The notes under the pieces are model-generated. The model saw nothing but the letters and a program-made list of their open reading frames with translations. It was not told where the DNA came from and did no database searches. Position numbers and translations under genes: made by a program. A stretch of 64,000 nt of DNA, from NCBI RefSeq assembly GCF_003610405.1, contig NZ_RAQC01000001.1, forward strand, positions 434,001 through 498,000, read 5' to 3'. Positions 27,141-35,938 of the stretch are shown in pieces. This DNA is from Microbacterium sp. AG238 (GTDB taxonomy: Bacteria > Actinomycetota > Actinomycetes > Actinomycetales > Microbacteriaceae). Each line of letters opens with the position of its first letter. Within the stretch, counting starts at the first letter, position 1.

Positions 27141-28154
27141 ATGGGGCCCATGACGATGACCACCACACCCGCAGCCGTCCGCCCCGCCCACCATGTCCCG
27201 CTGGTCGAGGTCACTCGTGGCCCGCTCGTCGAGGGGGTTCACTACGGCTCGTTCGCCGTCGTCTCCCCCGACGGGAGTGTGCTCGCCGAGGGCGGAGACG
27301 GCGCAGCGCCGATGTACCCGCGCTCCGCGTTGAAGCCGCTGCAGGCCGTGGCGATGGTCCGCGCCGGTCTCGACCTACCCGATCACCTGCTCGCTTTGAG
27401 CGCCGCCAGCCACTCTGGCGCCCCGATGCACCGTGTCGGAGCGCAGGAGATCCTCGAGATGCACGGCACGGATGCCGACGCGCTGCGCAACGTGCGCGAC
27501 CTGCCATACGGCACCGAGGAGCGCCTCGTCTTCGTCGGTGACGGCGGCGAACCCTCACGGCTTGCCCAGAACTGCTCGGGCAAGCACGCGGCCATGGTCG
27601 CCACGTGCCTGGTCAACGGGTGGTCGACAGACGACTACCTGGGGGCGGAGCACCCGTTGCAACGACTCGTCGAGGCGACGGTCGCGGAGCTCACCGGCGA
27701 ACGCGCGGCCGCGGTCACCGTCGATGGATGCGGAACCCCGTTGTTCGCGCACTCGCTCCGGGGGATGGCACGCGCTTATGCCCGGATCGCCACCGCGTCC
27801 GACGGGACGGCAGAGGCGCGCGTCGCGGCCGCGATGCGCGCGTTCCCGCAGATGGTGGCCGGGGAAGAACGCGACGTCACGACGATGATGCGCGTCGTGC
27901 CGGGCTTCGTCGCCAAGGACGGTGCGGAGGGCGTGCAGCTGGGCGGGCTCGCGTCTCCCGCGGTCGGCATCGCCGTCAAGGTCTCGGACGGCGGCGATCG
28001 CGCACGATCGACCATCACCGCCGGCATCCTCGAAGCGCTTGGAGTCGATCGGGACGCGCTCACTCGGCTCCGGAGCGCGCCCGTCCTCGGCGGCGGTGAG
28101 CCGGTCGGCGAGCTGCGCACGGTCGCCGGCGTCGTTCCCCGCCTGAACCCCTAG
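27141..28154 (+). CDS. Asparaginase (bacterial L-asparaginase II family, PF06089 type)
   Basis: Hydrolyses asparagine to aspartate and ammonia. The 337-aa protein matches the family by HVPLVEVTRGPLVEGVHYGSF, YPRSALKPLQAVAMV, LSAASHSGAPMH, LAQNCSGKHAAMV, VDGCGTPLFAHSL and the C-terminal VKVSDGGDRARS. No signal peptide is present, so it is cytoplasmic. Three ATGs occur at 27141, 27150 and 27156, none with a strong Shine-Dalgarno; the first is given. An asparagine-type permease lies convergently downstream. Confidence 0.92.
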   Translation: MGPMTMTTTPAAVRPAHHVPLVEVTRGPLVEGVHYGSFAVVSPDGSVLAEGGDGAAPMYPRSALKPLQAVAMVRAGLDLPDHLLALSAASHSGAPMHRVGAQEILEMHGTDADALRNVRDLPYGTEERLVFVGDGGEPSRLAQNCSGKHAAMVATCLVNGWSTDDYLGAEHPLQRLVEATVAELTGERAAAVTVDGCGTPLFAHSLRGMARAYARIATASDGTAEARVAAAMRAFPQMVAGEERDVTTMMRVVPGFVAKDGAEGVQLGGLASPAVGIAVKVSDGGDRARSTITAGILEALGVDRDALTRLRSAPVLGGGEPVGELRTVAGVVPRLNP

Positions 28155-28226
28155 TGCGTGCCCGCGGAGTGCGACGTACCCGGTGTTCGGGTGCGGCGTT
28201 CCGTCGGGCAACCGCGTCAGGAGAAA

Positions 28227-29777
28227 CTAGCGCCCGCGCGTCCCTTCCTCGTTACTCGCTACCGGCCGCGTCGACGGTGCCTCATCCTCACCGAATGGAC
28301 TCGGCACGACCGGGTAGACCCCGGTGTACCCCTGCCGTGCGGCCGCGATCTGAGCGATGCGCCGACGACACGCGAACCATCCCGCCACCATGCACGCTGA
28401 CATGACGGCCGTCACGACCATCGTCTGCGGCGACGACACGAAGGTCATGACGAGCACGAACAGCAGGAAGAGCAGCGTCAGGTACCCCGTGTACGGGGCG
28501 CCGATCATGCGGAAGGACGGGCGCATCATCGCTCCCCGGTCGCTCATGTGCTTCAAGCGCAGCTGACAGACGATGATGGTCGCCCAGGTGACGACGATGC
28601 ACACGGCAGACACATTGAGCACCGTCTCGAACGCCTCCGACGGCGCGATGTAGTTCAGGAAGACCCCGACGAGCGCGACCACAGCGGTGAGCAGGATACC
28701 GCCGTACGGCACACCCGCACGGCTCATCCGGTTCGCGAATCTCGGCGCCGACCCTGCTGACGACATGGAACGGAGGATGCGGCCGGTGGAGTAGAGGCCG
28801 GCGTTCAGCGAGGACAGCGCCGCCGTGAGGACCACGAAGTTCATCAGCGTGTCCACTCCCTGCACGCCGATGGACGCGAAGAAGGTGACGAACGGGCTCT
28901 CCCCCGCTGTGTACGCGGTGTACGGCAGAAGGAGGGCGAGCAACAGCACGGAACCGACGTAGAACACCACGATGCGGACGATCACGGCGTTGATGGCGCG
29001 CGGCATCACCTTCTCAGGGCTCTTGGTCTCACCGGCGGCGGTCCCGATCAACTCGATCGACGCGTATGCGAAGATGACGCCCTGCATCACCAGGATCATG
29101 GGCAGCAGCCCGTTGGGGAAGAAGCCGCCGTTGTCCGTGAGCAGCGCGAAGCCGACGTCCCGACCGTCGCTCGGCGTACCGAAGAACACGAAGTACGCAC
29201 CGACCGCGAGGAAGCTGACGAGGGCACCGACTTTGATGAATGCGAACCAGAACTCGAGCTCACCGAACACCTTGACGGAGAGCAGGTTGAGGGTGAGCAC
29301 CAGGACGAGAGCAGTCAGAGCCCAGACCCATTGGGGCACCGCACCGATCCACGGGACGTACTTTCCGAAGAAGTTCATGTACAGGGCAGCGGCGGTGATG
29401 TCGACGATCGCCGTCGTCGCCCACGACACCCAGTAGAACCATCCGGACACGAAGGCGGCTTTCTCTCCGAAGAACTCTCGGGCGTAAGACACGAACGAGC
29501 CCGACGACGGCCGGTGGAGCACCAGCTCCCCGAGTGCACGGAGGATGAAGAACGCGAAAAGACCGCAGAGGGCGTAGGACAGCACGAGAGACGGCCCCGC
29601 GGTCTCGAGCCGGCCACCGGCGCCGAGGAAGAGCCCGGTCCCGATCGAACCGCCGATCGCGATCATGTTGATCTGACGGGCAGACAGGTTCTTGCTGTAG
29701 CCCTTCTCCTCGTTCACGAGCACGGTAGCCGCCGCGCCTTCCCTCGCCTCGTTGCGAGGGGCTTCACTGCTGGACAT
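28227..29777 (-). CDS. Amino acid permease, AnsP/asparagine type
   Basis: A 516-aa APC-superfamily transporter with about 12 membrane segments. GYSKNLSARQINMIAIGGSIGTGLFLGAGGRL is the family opening; the second and third helices carry LRALGELVLHRPSSGSFVSYAREFFG and WFYWVSWATTAIVDITA, resembling L-asparagine permeases. Substrate is inferred from this similarity and from the neighbouring asparaginase. AGGAAGAG precedes the ATG. The gene is downstream of the FadR regulator on the same strand, 188 bp away, with a terminator-like hairpin between. Confidence 0.88.
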   Translation of the reverse strand: MSSSEAPRNEAREGAAATVLVNEEKGYSKNLSARQINMIAIGGSIGTGLFLGAGGRLETAGPSLVLSYALCGLFAFFILRALGELVLHRPSSGSFVSYAREFFGEKAAFVSGWFYWVSWATTAIVDITAAALYMNFFGKYVPWIGAVPQWVWALTALVLVLTLNLLSVKVFGELEFWFAFIKVGALVSFLAVGAYFVFFGTPSDGRDVGFALLTDNGGFFPNGLLPMILVMQGVIFAYASIELIGTAAGETKSPEKVMPRAINAVIVRIVVFYVGSVLLLALLLPYTAYTAGESPFVTFFASIGVQGVDTLMNFVVLTAALSSLNAGLYSTGRILRSMSSAGSAPRFANRMSRAGVPYGGILLTAVVALVGVFLNYIAPSEAFETVLNVSAVCIVVTWATIIVCQLRLKHMSDRGAMMRPSFRMIGAPYTGYLTLLFLLFVLVMTFVSSPQTMVVTAVMSACMVAGWFACRRRIAQIAAARQGYTGVYPVVPSPFGEDEAPSTRPVASNEEGTRGR

Positions 29778-29793
29778 CTCTTCCTCTCAGAAG

Positions 29794-29812
29794 GTTCAGC
29801 CGGTTGCTGAAC
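29794..29812 (-). promoter_or_regulatory. Dyad upstream of the permease start
   Basis: GTTCAGC-cggtt-GCTGAAC lies 17-35 bases before the permease ATG, in the position of an operator or a 5'-UTR hairpin. It does not resemble the CTGTCAGGCAG box of the neighbouring regulator. Confidence 0.4.
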
Positions 29813-29864
29813 GGACGTGTTCCGGGCACGCCGATAGACGGCATGCTGCGGATGGGGAAACAAC

Positions 29865-29925
29865 GCGGTGCCCTCGGGAACACCGCCTGACAATGGACTC
29901 GGGGGCGGCCGCCGGAGGGCCGCCC
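29865..29925 (-). terminator. Hairpins after the FadR-type regulator gene
   Basis: Two stems follow the regulator's stop: GGGCGGCC with GGCCGCCC (29903-29925), and GCGGTG with CACCGC (29865-29886), which is followed on the minus strand by GTTGTTTCC. The second is the better terminator. Together they would isolate the regulator from the permease gene. Confidence 0.5.
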
Positions 29926-29965
29926 TGCGTCAGAAGCCGAGGATCATCGGCGTCGGCGTTTCAGA

Positions 29966-30679
29966 TCACAGCCTGTCGATACGATCCACGGCCGCATCCA
30001 CGGCGCGCAGATGGTGGCTCATGGCAGCCGAAGCCTCGCCCGGCGCTCCAGCCGCGATGGCTTCGAGGATGCGGCGGTGCTCGACGTCGGATTCTTCCGC
30101 GCGGGCTGCGACGAGGGTCAGGAATCCGGATTGCCGAACCATGGCCTCCCGTATCTCTCCGACCATGCGCTCGAAGATGCCGTTGCGGCTCAGTCGCGCA
30201 ATGGTCGTGTGGAATCGGGCGTCGAGCTCGACCCACCGGATGATGCCGCCGTCGAGCTCGCCGCGCGTGATGGCTTCCATTTCGTCGATCAGCTGCCTCA
30301 ACGTCGCGACGTCGTCGTCGCTCCGATGTGCAGCGGCGAGGGCGACAGCGGGCATCTCGATATGGGGTCGAGCCTCGGACAGTTCGCGAGCCGAGTAGCG
30401 GCCGAGCTTCAGGCCCTCGTCCTCGGTCTGCGAGACGACGCGAGTCCCACTCCCCGTCCGGGTGACGGTCAGGCCCAGGGTCGCGCACCCGAGGAGCGCT
30501 TCGCGAACGACCGGCCGGCTGACACCGAATTCGGCGGCGAGCTTGGCCTCGGACGGCAGCTTCGAACCGACGGGGAAGGTCCCGTCACGGATCGCCTTGC
30601 GGAGCGCTCGAAGCACGGCTTCGGCTGCTGGTACCCGGCGGATGGGTGCGAGCACGCCCGGTTTCGCGTCTTCAGCCAT
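29966..30679 (-). CDS. FadR/GntR-family transcriptional regulator
   Basis: A 237-aa regulator. The winged helix at about residues 12-75 has LRKAIRDGTFPVGSKLPSEAKLAAEFGVSRPVVREALLG, followed by an all-helical FCD effector domain with metal-site-like residues (ELDARFHTTIARLSRNG). The ATG at 30679 is used because GGGAGG lies eight bases upstream; an ATG at 30706 is in frame but lacks a Shine-Dalgarno. Its own upstream region carries a box repeated before the asparaginase, suggesting autoregulation and control of asparagine use (inference). Confidence 0.88.
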   Translation of the reverse strand: MAEDAKPGVLAPIRRVPAAEAVLRALRKAIRDGTFPVGSKLPSEAKLAAEFGVSRPVVREALLGCATLGLTVTRTGSGTRVVSQTEDEGLKLGRYSARELSEARPHIEMPAVALAAAHRSDDDVATLRQLIDEMEAITRGELDGGIIRWVELDARFHTTIARLSRNGIFERMVGEIREAMVRQSGFLTLVAARAEESDVEHRRILEAIAAGAPGEASAAMSHHLRAVDAAVDRIDRL

Positions 30680-30709
30680 CGACTCAACCTCCCGGAGCGG
30701 CAACATGAT

Positions 30710-30725
30710 TAGCTGCCTGACAGCT
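30710..30725 (-). promoter_or_regulatory. FadR-type operator upstream of its regulator gene
   Basis: AGCTGTCAGGCAGCTA read on the minus strand is an interrupted palindrome (AGCTG and CAGCT arms). It lies about 30 bases before the regulator's ATG. Its 14-base core is identical to that at 27085-27098 before the asparaginase gene. Confidence 0.7.
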
Positions 30726-30783
30726 TATGAAAGCACGGCGACTCGCCCACGCGCAAGGGTTGCGCCCCGCTCGTGCCACGTAC

Positions 30784-30802
30784 GGCGGGCGCGGAGCCCG
30801 CC
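30784..30802 (-). terminator. Hairpin after mutM
   Basis: GGCGGGC-tccgc-GCCCGCC on the minus strand begins eight bases after the mutM stop. No T run. A likely end point of the recG-side operon that finishes with mutM. Confidence 0.5.
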
Positions 30803-30809
30803 TGCCCCG

Positions 30810-31703
30810 TCACCTCCGCCGCTGGCAGCGCGGGCAGTAGTGCGATGAGCGATTCGTGAACGCGACCCGGATGATCGCGGACCCGCACCGCGAACATTCC
30901 GCTCCGGTGCGCCCGTAGGCCTCGAGCGAGTGAGCGAAGTAGCCGGCCTGCCCGTTGACGTTGACGTACTGGGCGTCGAAACTCGTACCGCCCTCTGCAA
31001 GAGCCTTCGTCATGACCGCGACGACGGCCTCGAGGAGGCGTTCGCGCGCAGGCCGCGAGAGGAGGGATGCCGCGGTCTCCGGGTGAATGCAGGCAGCCCA
31101 CAGCGCCTCGTCGGCGTAGATGTTGCCGATGCCGCTGACCACACCCTGGTCGAGCAGGACGCGCTTGATGCCCGACGAGCGGCGGGCCAGCTCCCGATGA
31201 AAGCGCGGCGCGTCGAAGGCCGGGTCGAGGGGGTCGCGGGCGATGTGTCGCACCTGACCCGGAACCAGTGCAGCATCGGTTCCCCGCCCGCCTGCGGCTC
31301 CGTCGGCGGTGGCCTCGAGATCGTCCACTGCGAGGGAGCCGAAGGTCCGCTGGTCGACGAAGAGCACGGCGAGCTCGCCGTGCTCGGGATGAACGATGTC
31401 CCAGCGAATGCGTTCGTGACGCTCGGTGGGCGCACCCGGCTCGCGGAGCAGCATCTGCCCGCTCATCCCGAGGTGCGCGATCACAGCGCGACCCGTGCCC
31501 TGCACCGGGAACCACAGGAACTTGCCGCGGCGCGCTACCGCCTTCAACGAGCGGCCGGTCAGCTCGCGCTCGAACGACTCCGGCGTCCCGACGTGTCGGG
31601 TGAGCGCGCGAGGGTCCAGGACCGTGCACGCCTCGATACGCGCACCGACGACGGCAGGCTCGAGCCCGGCACGAACGACCTCGACCTCGGGCAGTTCAGG
31701 CAC
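30810..31703 (-). CDS. mutM: Formamidopyrimidine-DNA glycosylase (Fpg/MutM)
   Basis: Bifunctional glycosylase/AP lyase that removes 8-oxoguanine. The 297-aa protein begins VPELPEVEVVRAGLEP, so after Met removal Pro2 and Glu3 are the catalytic pair. RRGKFLWF carries the catalytic Lys near 57. The H2TH region SGIGNIYADEALW and a C-terminal zinc finger (CSRCGSAI and CPRCQRR) are complete. The GTG start lies inside the end of rnc, an 8-bp overlap. Confidence 0.96.
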   Translation of the reverse strand: MPELPEVEVVRAGLEPAVVGARIEACTVLDPRALTRHVGTPESFERELTGRSLKAVARRGKFLWFPVQGTGRAVIAHLGMSGQMLLREPGAPTERHERIRWDIVHPEHGELAVLFVDQRTFGSLAVDDLEATADGAAGGRGTDAALVPGQVRHIARDPLDPAFDAPRFHRELARRSSGIKRVLLDQGVVSGIGNIYADEALWAACIHPETAASLLSRPARERLLEAVVAVMTKALAEGGTSFDAQYVNVNGQAGYFAHSLEAYGRTGAECSRCGSAIIRVAFTNRSSHYCPRCQRRR

Positions 31704-32388
31704 GGGCTGACAGCTCGTGCCACACAGACAGGGCCGCAGCCATCTCCGCCTGTTTCTTGCTGCTCCCCACGCCTTGGCGTGACACGTCGCCAACCGTGAC
31801 GGTCGCGGTGAACACGCGGTTGTGGTCCGGTCCCGACGCCTCGATAGCGTATACGGGCGGCGCGACCCCCAGATGGGCCGCCAGCTCCTGCAGCGAAGTC
31901 TTCGGGTCCATGGCAGCGCCGTACCGCGCCGGATCCGCTAGCAGGGGGGCGACCAATCGCAGCACGAGGTCTTGCGCCTTCTCGGCCCCCGCCGACAGGA
32001 ACGCCGCGCCGATCACGGCCTCCATCGCGTCGGCGAGGATCGAGTCCTTGTCGCGCCCGCCGGTTTGCGTCTCGCCGCGGCCGAGCATGATGTGGTCGCC
32101 GAGCCCGATCGTCCGAGCGACCTCGGCGAGAGCGACCGTCGAGACGACACTCGCACGCCGCTTGGCCAACGCCCCCTCATCGAGGTCGGGATGGGTGCGG
32201 AAGAGGTGCACGGTGACGGCTTGGCCCAGGATCGAGTCGCCGAGGAATTCCAGGCGCTCGTTGTGGGGCGTCCCGCCGTTCTCATAGGCATACGACCGAT
32301 GAGTGAGGGCGAGCGACAGAAGCTCGGGGTCGATGTCGACCCCGAGCTTGTCGGTGAGCGCCGAGCGCTCGGTGATGTTCTCAGTCAC
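31696..32388 (-). CDS. rnc: Ribonuclease III
   Basis: Double-strand-specific endoribonuclease for rRNA and mRNA processing. The 230-aa protein has the signature ERLEFLGDSILGQAVT with catalytic Glu and Asp residues, a second acidic cluster near DAMEAVIGA, and a C-terminal dsRBD (DPKTSLQELAAHLGVAPPVYAIEASGPDHNRVFTATVTVG). It follows rpmF by 11 bp and overlaps mutM. Confidence 0.96.
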   Translation of the reverse strand: MTENITERSALTDKLGVDIDPELLSLALTHRSYAYENGGTPHNERLEFLGDSILGQAVTVHLFRTHPDLDEGALAKRRASVVSTVALAEVARTIGLGDHIMLGRGETQTGGRDKDSILADAMEAVIGAAFLSAGAEKAQDLVLRLVAPLLADPARYGAAMDPKTSLQELAAHLGVAPPVYAIEASGPDHNRVFTATVTVGDVSRQGVGSSKKQAEMAAALSVWHELSARA

Positions 32389-32399
32389 GCCGCTCGTCG

Positions 32400-32609
32400 T
32401 CAGACGTCAGCGACCTTGCGACCCTTGTACTCGAGGAACAGCTCGGTGCCCTGCGAGTCGGTGACGACCTTCGCCTGGTGGGGGCGGCTGTAGACGACCT
32501 TGCCGTTCTCGATGGTCTTGACGAGGGCGGGAGCCTCGGCCTTCCACTGCGCGCGACGCGAACGCGTGTTGGAGCGGGAGACCTTCCGCTTCGGGGGGTT
32601 ACCTGCCAT
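32400..32609 (-). CDS. rpmF: 50S ribosomal protein L32
   Basis: A 69-aa ribosomal protein starting MAGNPPKRKVSRSNTRSRRAQW, the canonical L32 opening. The cysteines of zinc-binding L32 forms are absent, so this is the C-minus type. Between the yceD-like gene (two-base gap) and rnc (11 bp), the standard arrangement. Confidence 0.95.
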   Translation of the reverse strand: MAGNPPKRKVSRSNTRSRRAQWKAEAPALVKTIENGKVVYSRPHQAKVVTDSQGTELFLEYKGRKVADV

Positions 32610-32611
32610 GG

Positions 32612-33178
32612 CTAGCTCTTCTCTGTGTCGGGCGCGACGCGGTGGTCTGCGTCGTCGTGGTCTGGGGTGTAGGCCGTCAGCGCGGCCCAGCGCGGGTCGA
32701 TCTGCACCTGCTCGGCAGGTTCCGTTCCCGGCGTCAGCTTCTCACCCGTGACCGGGTCGAGCCCGGGGCAATCCGGCTGACACACCGGCTGGAACGGAAG
32801 CGCCAGGACGATCGAGTCCCTGACCGGAGTTTCAAGATCCACGTGGTCGTCTTGAACCTCGAAGTCGGACGCTTCGTCCCCAGAATACCCGAAGAGCTCC
32901 TGAAACTCGATTCGGAGGGGGCGTGTCAGCTCCGTGAGGCACCGACCGCACACACCGTCGTAGACGGTGTCGGCCTCAGCGGTCGCCAGGATGCCCTCGT
33001 GCACCGACTCGAGGCGTACTTCGAGATCGATCGGCTGGCCCGCAGCGACGGAGACGAGACCCTCGCCCCACTTGTCGGGCGCGGGCACGCTGAACGCGAA
33101 CTCCCGCATCTCCCCCGGCTGGCGCACGATGTCGTGCACGGGGATGACGAATGGTCCGGTGACGTGCTTTCTACCCAC
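32612..33178 (-). CDS. DUF177/YceD-family protein
   Basis: A 188-aa protein of the YceD family, widely conserved upstream of rpmF and implicated in 23S rRNA accumulation in other organisms. It has paired cysteines: VCGRCLTEL near residue 80 and CQPDCPGLDP near 135, a potential metal site. The GTG start at 33178 gives MGRKHVTGPFVIPVHDIVRQPGEM. Acidic Asp/His-rich C-terminus. Confidence 0.9.
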   Translation of the reverse strand: MGRKHVTGPFVIPVHDIVRQPGEMREFAFSVPAPDKWGEGLVSVAAGQPIDLEVRLESVHEGILATAEADTVYDGVCGRCLTELTRPLRIEFQELFGYSGDEASDFEVQDDHVDLETPVRDSIVLALPFQPVCQPDCPGLDPVTGEKLTPGTEPAEQVQIDPRWAALTAYTPDHDDADHRVAPDTEKS

Positions 33179-33214
33179 GATCGACCATGGTAGTCGCCGC
33201 GAGGGCGTCCGGAC

Positions 33215-33712
33215 TCAGATGCCGCGCGATCCCGTGTCGAGGAAGCGGGCGACGGGCCCCGGTACGAACGGCGCGACGTCTCCGCCGAGCGAGGCGACCT
33301 GTCGCACGAGCGAGCTCGACACGAGCGCGTGCGCCGGGTCGGGAAGCAGGAACACGGTCTCGATCCGGGCGAGGTGTCGGTTCACGATCGCCATCGGCGT
33401 CTCGTAGGCCACGTCGACCTGCGAGCGGATGCCCTTGACGAGGATGCCGGCGCCGACGTCGGTGGCATAGTCGACGAGCAGACCCATGCTCCACGCCGCA
33501 ACCACGATCTCGCCCTCGATGCCGGCCTCGTCGATCGACTGCTCGAGAAGCGCCTGCCGCTGCGCGATGGGGAGCATCGCCTCTTTGCCGGGGTTGTGGA
33601 CCACCAGGACGTGGAGCTGGTCGTACAGAGCCGCAGCCCGACGGATCACATCGAGATGGCCGAGGGTCGGCGGATCGAAGGAGCCGGGCACGACCGCGAT
33701 CCGGTTGCTCAT
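33215..33712 (-). CDS. coaD: Phosphopantetheine adenylyltransferase
   Basis: Penultimate step of coenzyme A synthesis: 4'-phosphopantetheine plus ATP to dephospho-CoA. The 165-aa protein opens [26 protein letters not shown] with the nucleotidyltransferase TLGH motif, and has [11 protein letters not shown] and [16 protein letters not shown] typical of CoaD. Normal length. Between recG and the yceD-like gene. Confidence 0.96.
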   Translation of the reverse strand: MSNRIAVVPGSFDPPTLGHLDVIRRAAALYDQLHVLVVHNPGKEAMLPIAQRQALLEQSIDEAGIEGEIVVAAWSMGLLVDYATDVGAGILVKGIRSQVDVAYETPMAIVNRHLARIETVFLLPDPAHALVSSSLVRQVASLGGDVAPFVPGPVARFLDTGSRGI

Positions 33713-33721
33713 GGTCTGAGC

Positions 33722-35881
33722 CTAGTTCCTGTGGAGCGCGCCGCGCTCCTCTTCGCCCAGGCGCCGCGCGATGGCGGCGGCGAGCCCGGGATGCCCCGAC
33801 AGATCGGGGTCGTGCTGCAGCACCGACGCGGCCTCGTCGCGCGCCTGCGCGATCAGATCGGCATCAGCGACGACGCGCAGGAGACGCAGCGATGACCGCG
33901 CGCCCGACTGAGCGTCGCCCAGGACGTCTCCCTCGCCTCGGAGCTCGAGGTCGACCTCGGCGAGGGAGAAGCCGTCGGTCGTGGCCGCTACTGCCTCTAC
34001 GCGCGACCGCGCAGCCGTGTCGGGGTCGGCCTCGGTGACGAGGAGACACAGCCCGGGCACGCTCCCTCGGCCGACGCGTCCGCGGAGCTGGTGCAGCTGC
34101 GACACACCGAAGCGCTCGGCCTCGAGGATCACCATCGTCGAGGCGTTGGGCACGTCGACGCCGACCTCCACCACGGTCGTGGCCACGAGTACGTCGATTT
34201 CACCGCGGGCGAAGGCCTGCATGACGGCATCCTTCTCGTCGGCTGGCATCTTGCCGTGCAACGTCGCCACGGTGAGGTCTGCGAACGACGGATGCTGTGC
34301 GAGCATCGCGGTGGCCTGCACGACTCCCCAGCGTGTGCGCGTTCGCGTTCCGTCTTCGAGCATGCCCGCGTCGTCGGTGTCGTCGACGACGGCCTTCTCG
34401 GCGTCGATCGCCGCACACACGACGAAGGCCTGCCTGCCGGCCGCGACCTCTTCCGCCACGCGCTCCCACACACGGCCGAACCATCCCGGCTTCTCGGCGA
34501 GGGGCGCGACGAACGTGGAGATGCCCGCGCGCCCGGTCGGCATCGTGCGGATCGTGGAGACGTCGAGGTCTCCGAAGACCGTCATCGCCACCGTCCGCGG
34601 AATCGGCGTCGCGGTCAGGACGAGCACGTGCGGGGAGGTGCCTTTCGCGCGAAGCGCCTCGCGCTGCTCGACGCCGAACCGGTGCTGCTCGTCGACGACG
34701 ACCAGACCGAGATCGGCGAATGTCGTCGAGGCGCTCAGCAGCGCGTGGGTGCCCACGACGATCCGCGCTTGCCCGGATGCCGCGCGCAGGGCGGCCTTTC
34801 GCCGTTCGGCCGCGGGCTGCGCCCCGGTGAGCAGCGTGGGCATGAGCTCGGGCGCCAGTCGCGGGCCGAGCATCTTCGCAATCGATCGCACGTGCTGCGC
34901 GGCGAGAACCTCGGTCGGCGCGATGAGCGCCGCCTGGCCTCCGGACTGCGCGACCTGCAGCATCGCCCGCAGGGCCACGAGCGTCTTGCCCGATCCGACC
35001 TCGCCCTGCACCAATCTGTTCATCGGCCATTCGTTGACGAGATCGTCGGCGATCGCGTCGCCGACAGCGATCTGATCGGGCGTGCGCTCGAACGGGAGGG
35101 CGGCGTCGAACTGCTCGAGCAGGTCGCCCGCGGGCCGCGCGGTGGCGGCGAGCTGCCGCACCTGGATGCGATGTTGCAGCAGCGCCGCCTGGAGGACGAA
35201 GGCCTCGTGCATGCGGAGCGTCTCGAACCCCGGACGCACCTGCTCGGGGACAGTCGGTGTGTGCACCTGGACGAGCGCCGTCCGTGCATCGAGGAGCTGA
35301 CGGCGTTCGCGCAGTTCGTCGGGCAGCGGATCGGGCACGTCGCCGAGCCGGCCGATCACGTCGGCGATGATCTTGCGCAGCTGCCAGCTCGTGATGGTGC
35401 TCGTGGCGGAGTAGATGGGGATCGGTTCGAGGCTTCGTGCCACGGCCGTCACGCGCGCCTCGACCTCGTCGTCGAAGAGCTCGTAGTCGGGGTGGGCGAA
35501 CTGCTGCTTCCCCTTGAACACGCCGACCTTGCCGGAGAAGATGCCCTGCCGCCCGACACGGAGCTCTTGCAGCCGCCATTTCTGTCCGAAGAAGGTCAGT
35601 GTCGCCTCGCCGACACCGTCGCTGATGACGACCTCGATCAGCGACCCGCGACGCTGACGCATGGGACGCTCGGACACCGATTTCACCTCGGCGACGATCG
35701 TCGCCATCTCGCCCACGGGAAGGGACGAGATGGGGGTCAGCTCACCCCGACGGGCGTAGCGACGCGGGTAGTGCGCGAGCAGGTCGCCGACCGTCGACAT
35801 CGAGAACGCGCGCGACAGAGTCGCGGCGACCTTCTCACCCACGGCCTGCACCAGCGGGGTATCCAGGTCGACCTGCGGCAT
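33722..35881 (-). CDS. recG: ATP-dependent DNA helicase RecG
   Basis: Remodels stalled forks and Holliday junctions. The 719-aa protein has the N-terminal wedge OB domain (about residues 45-150), Walker A GEVGSGKTLVALRAML, DEQH box (VVVDEQHRFG), TATPIPRTVAM and the helicase C-terminal motifs ATTVVEVGVDVPNA and QLRGRVGRG. The ATG at 35881 lies seven bases after TAGACT, consistent with a leaderless transcript; an alternative GTG at 35911 has no Shine-Dalgarno. Confidence 0.96.
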   Translation of the reverse strand: MPQVDLDTPLVQAVGEKVAATLSRAFSMSTVGDLLAHYPRRYARRGELTPISSLPVGEMATIVAEVKSVSERPMRQRRGSLIEVVISDGVGEATLTFFGQKWRLQELRVGRQGIFSGKVGVFKGKQQFAHPDYELFDDEVEARVTAVARSLEPIPIYSATSTITSWQLRKIIADVIGRLGDVPDPLPDELRERRQLLDARTALVQVHTPTVPEQVRPGFETLRMHEAFVLQAALLQHRIQVRQLAATARPAGDLLEQFDAALPFERTPDQIAVGDAIADDLVNEWPMNRLVQGEVGSGKTLVALRAMLQVAQSGGQAALIAPTEVLAAQHVRSIAKMLGPRLAPELMPTLLTGAQPAAERRKAALRAASGQARIVVGTHALLSASTTFADLGLVVVDEQHRFGVEQREALRAKGTSPHVLVLTATPIPRTVAMTVFGDLDVSTIRTMPTGRAGISTFVAPLAEKPGWFGRVWERVAEEVAAGRQAFVVCAAIDAEKAVVDDTDDAGMLEDGTRTRTRWGVVQATAMLAQHPSFADLTVATLHGKMPADEKDAVMQAFARGEIDVLVATTVVEVGVDVPNASTMVILEAERFGVSQLHQLRGRVGRGSVPGLCLLVTEADPDTAARSRVEAVAATTDGFSLAEVDLELRGEGDVLGDAQSGARSSLRLLRVVADADLIAQARDEAASVLQHDPDLSGHPGLAAAIARRLGEEERGALHRN

Positions 35882-35888
35882 GGAGTCG

Positions 35889-35932
35889 AGTCTAGGCAGG
35901 AGGTCGGACACGCTGCCGCCAGGCTCTACGGT
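35889..35932. promoter_or_regulatory. Divergent leaderless promoters of recG and the acyltransferase
   Basis: On the minus strand TAGACT (35889-35894) ends seven bases before the recG ATG. On the plus strand TACGGT (35927-35932) ends six bases before the ATG at 35939. Both fit TAnnnT with transcription starting at the start codon. The two promoters are packed in 57 bp and neither gene has a convincing Shine-Dalgarno. Confidence 0.55.
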
Positions 35933-35938
35933 AAGAGC

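Noticed and set aside
34091..35938. Long plus-strand frame opposite recG leading into the acyltransferase
   Set aside because: It is the antisense of a conserved helicase; the acyltransferase proper begins at 35939.
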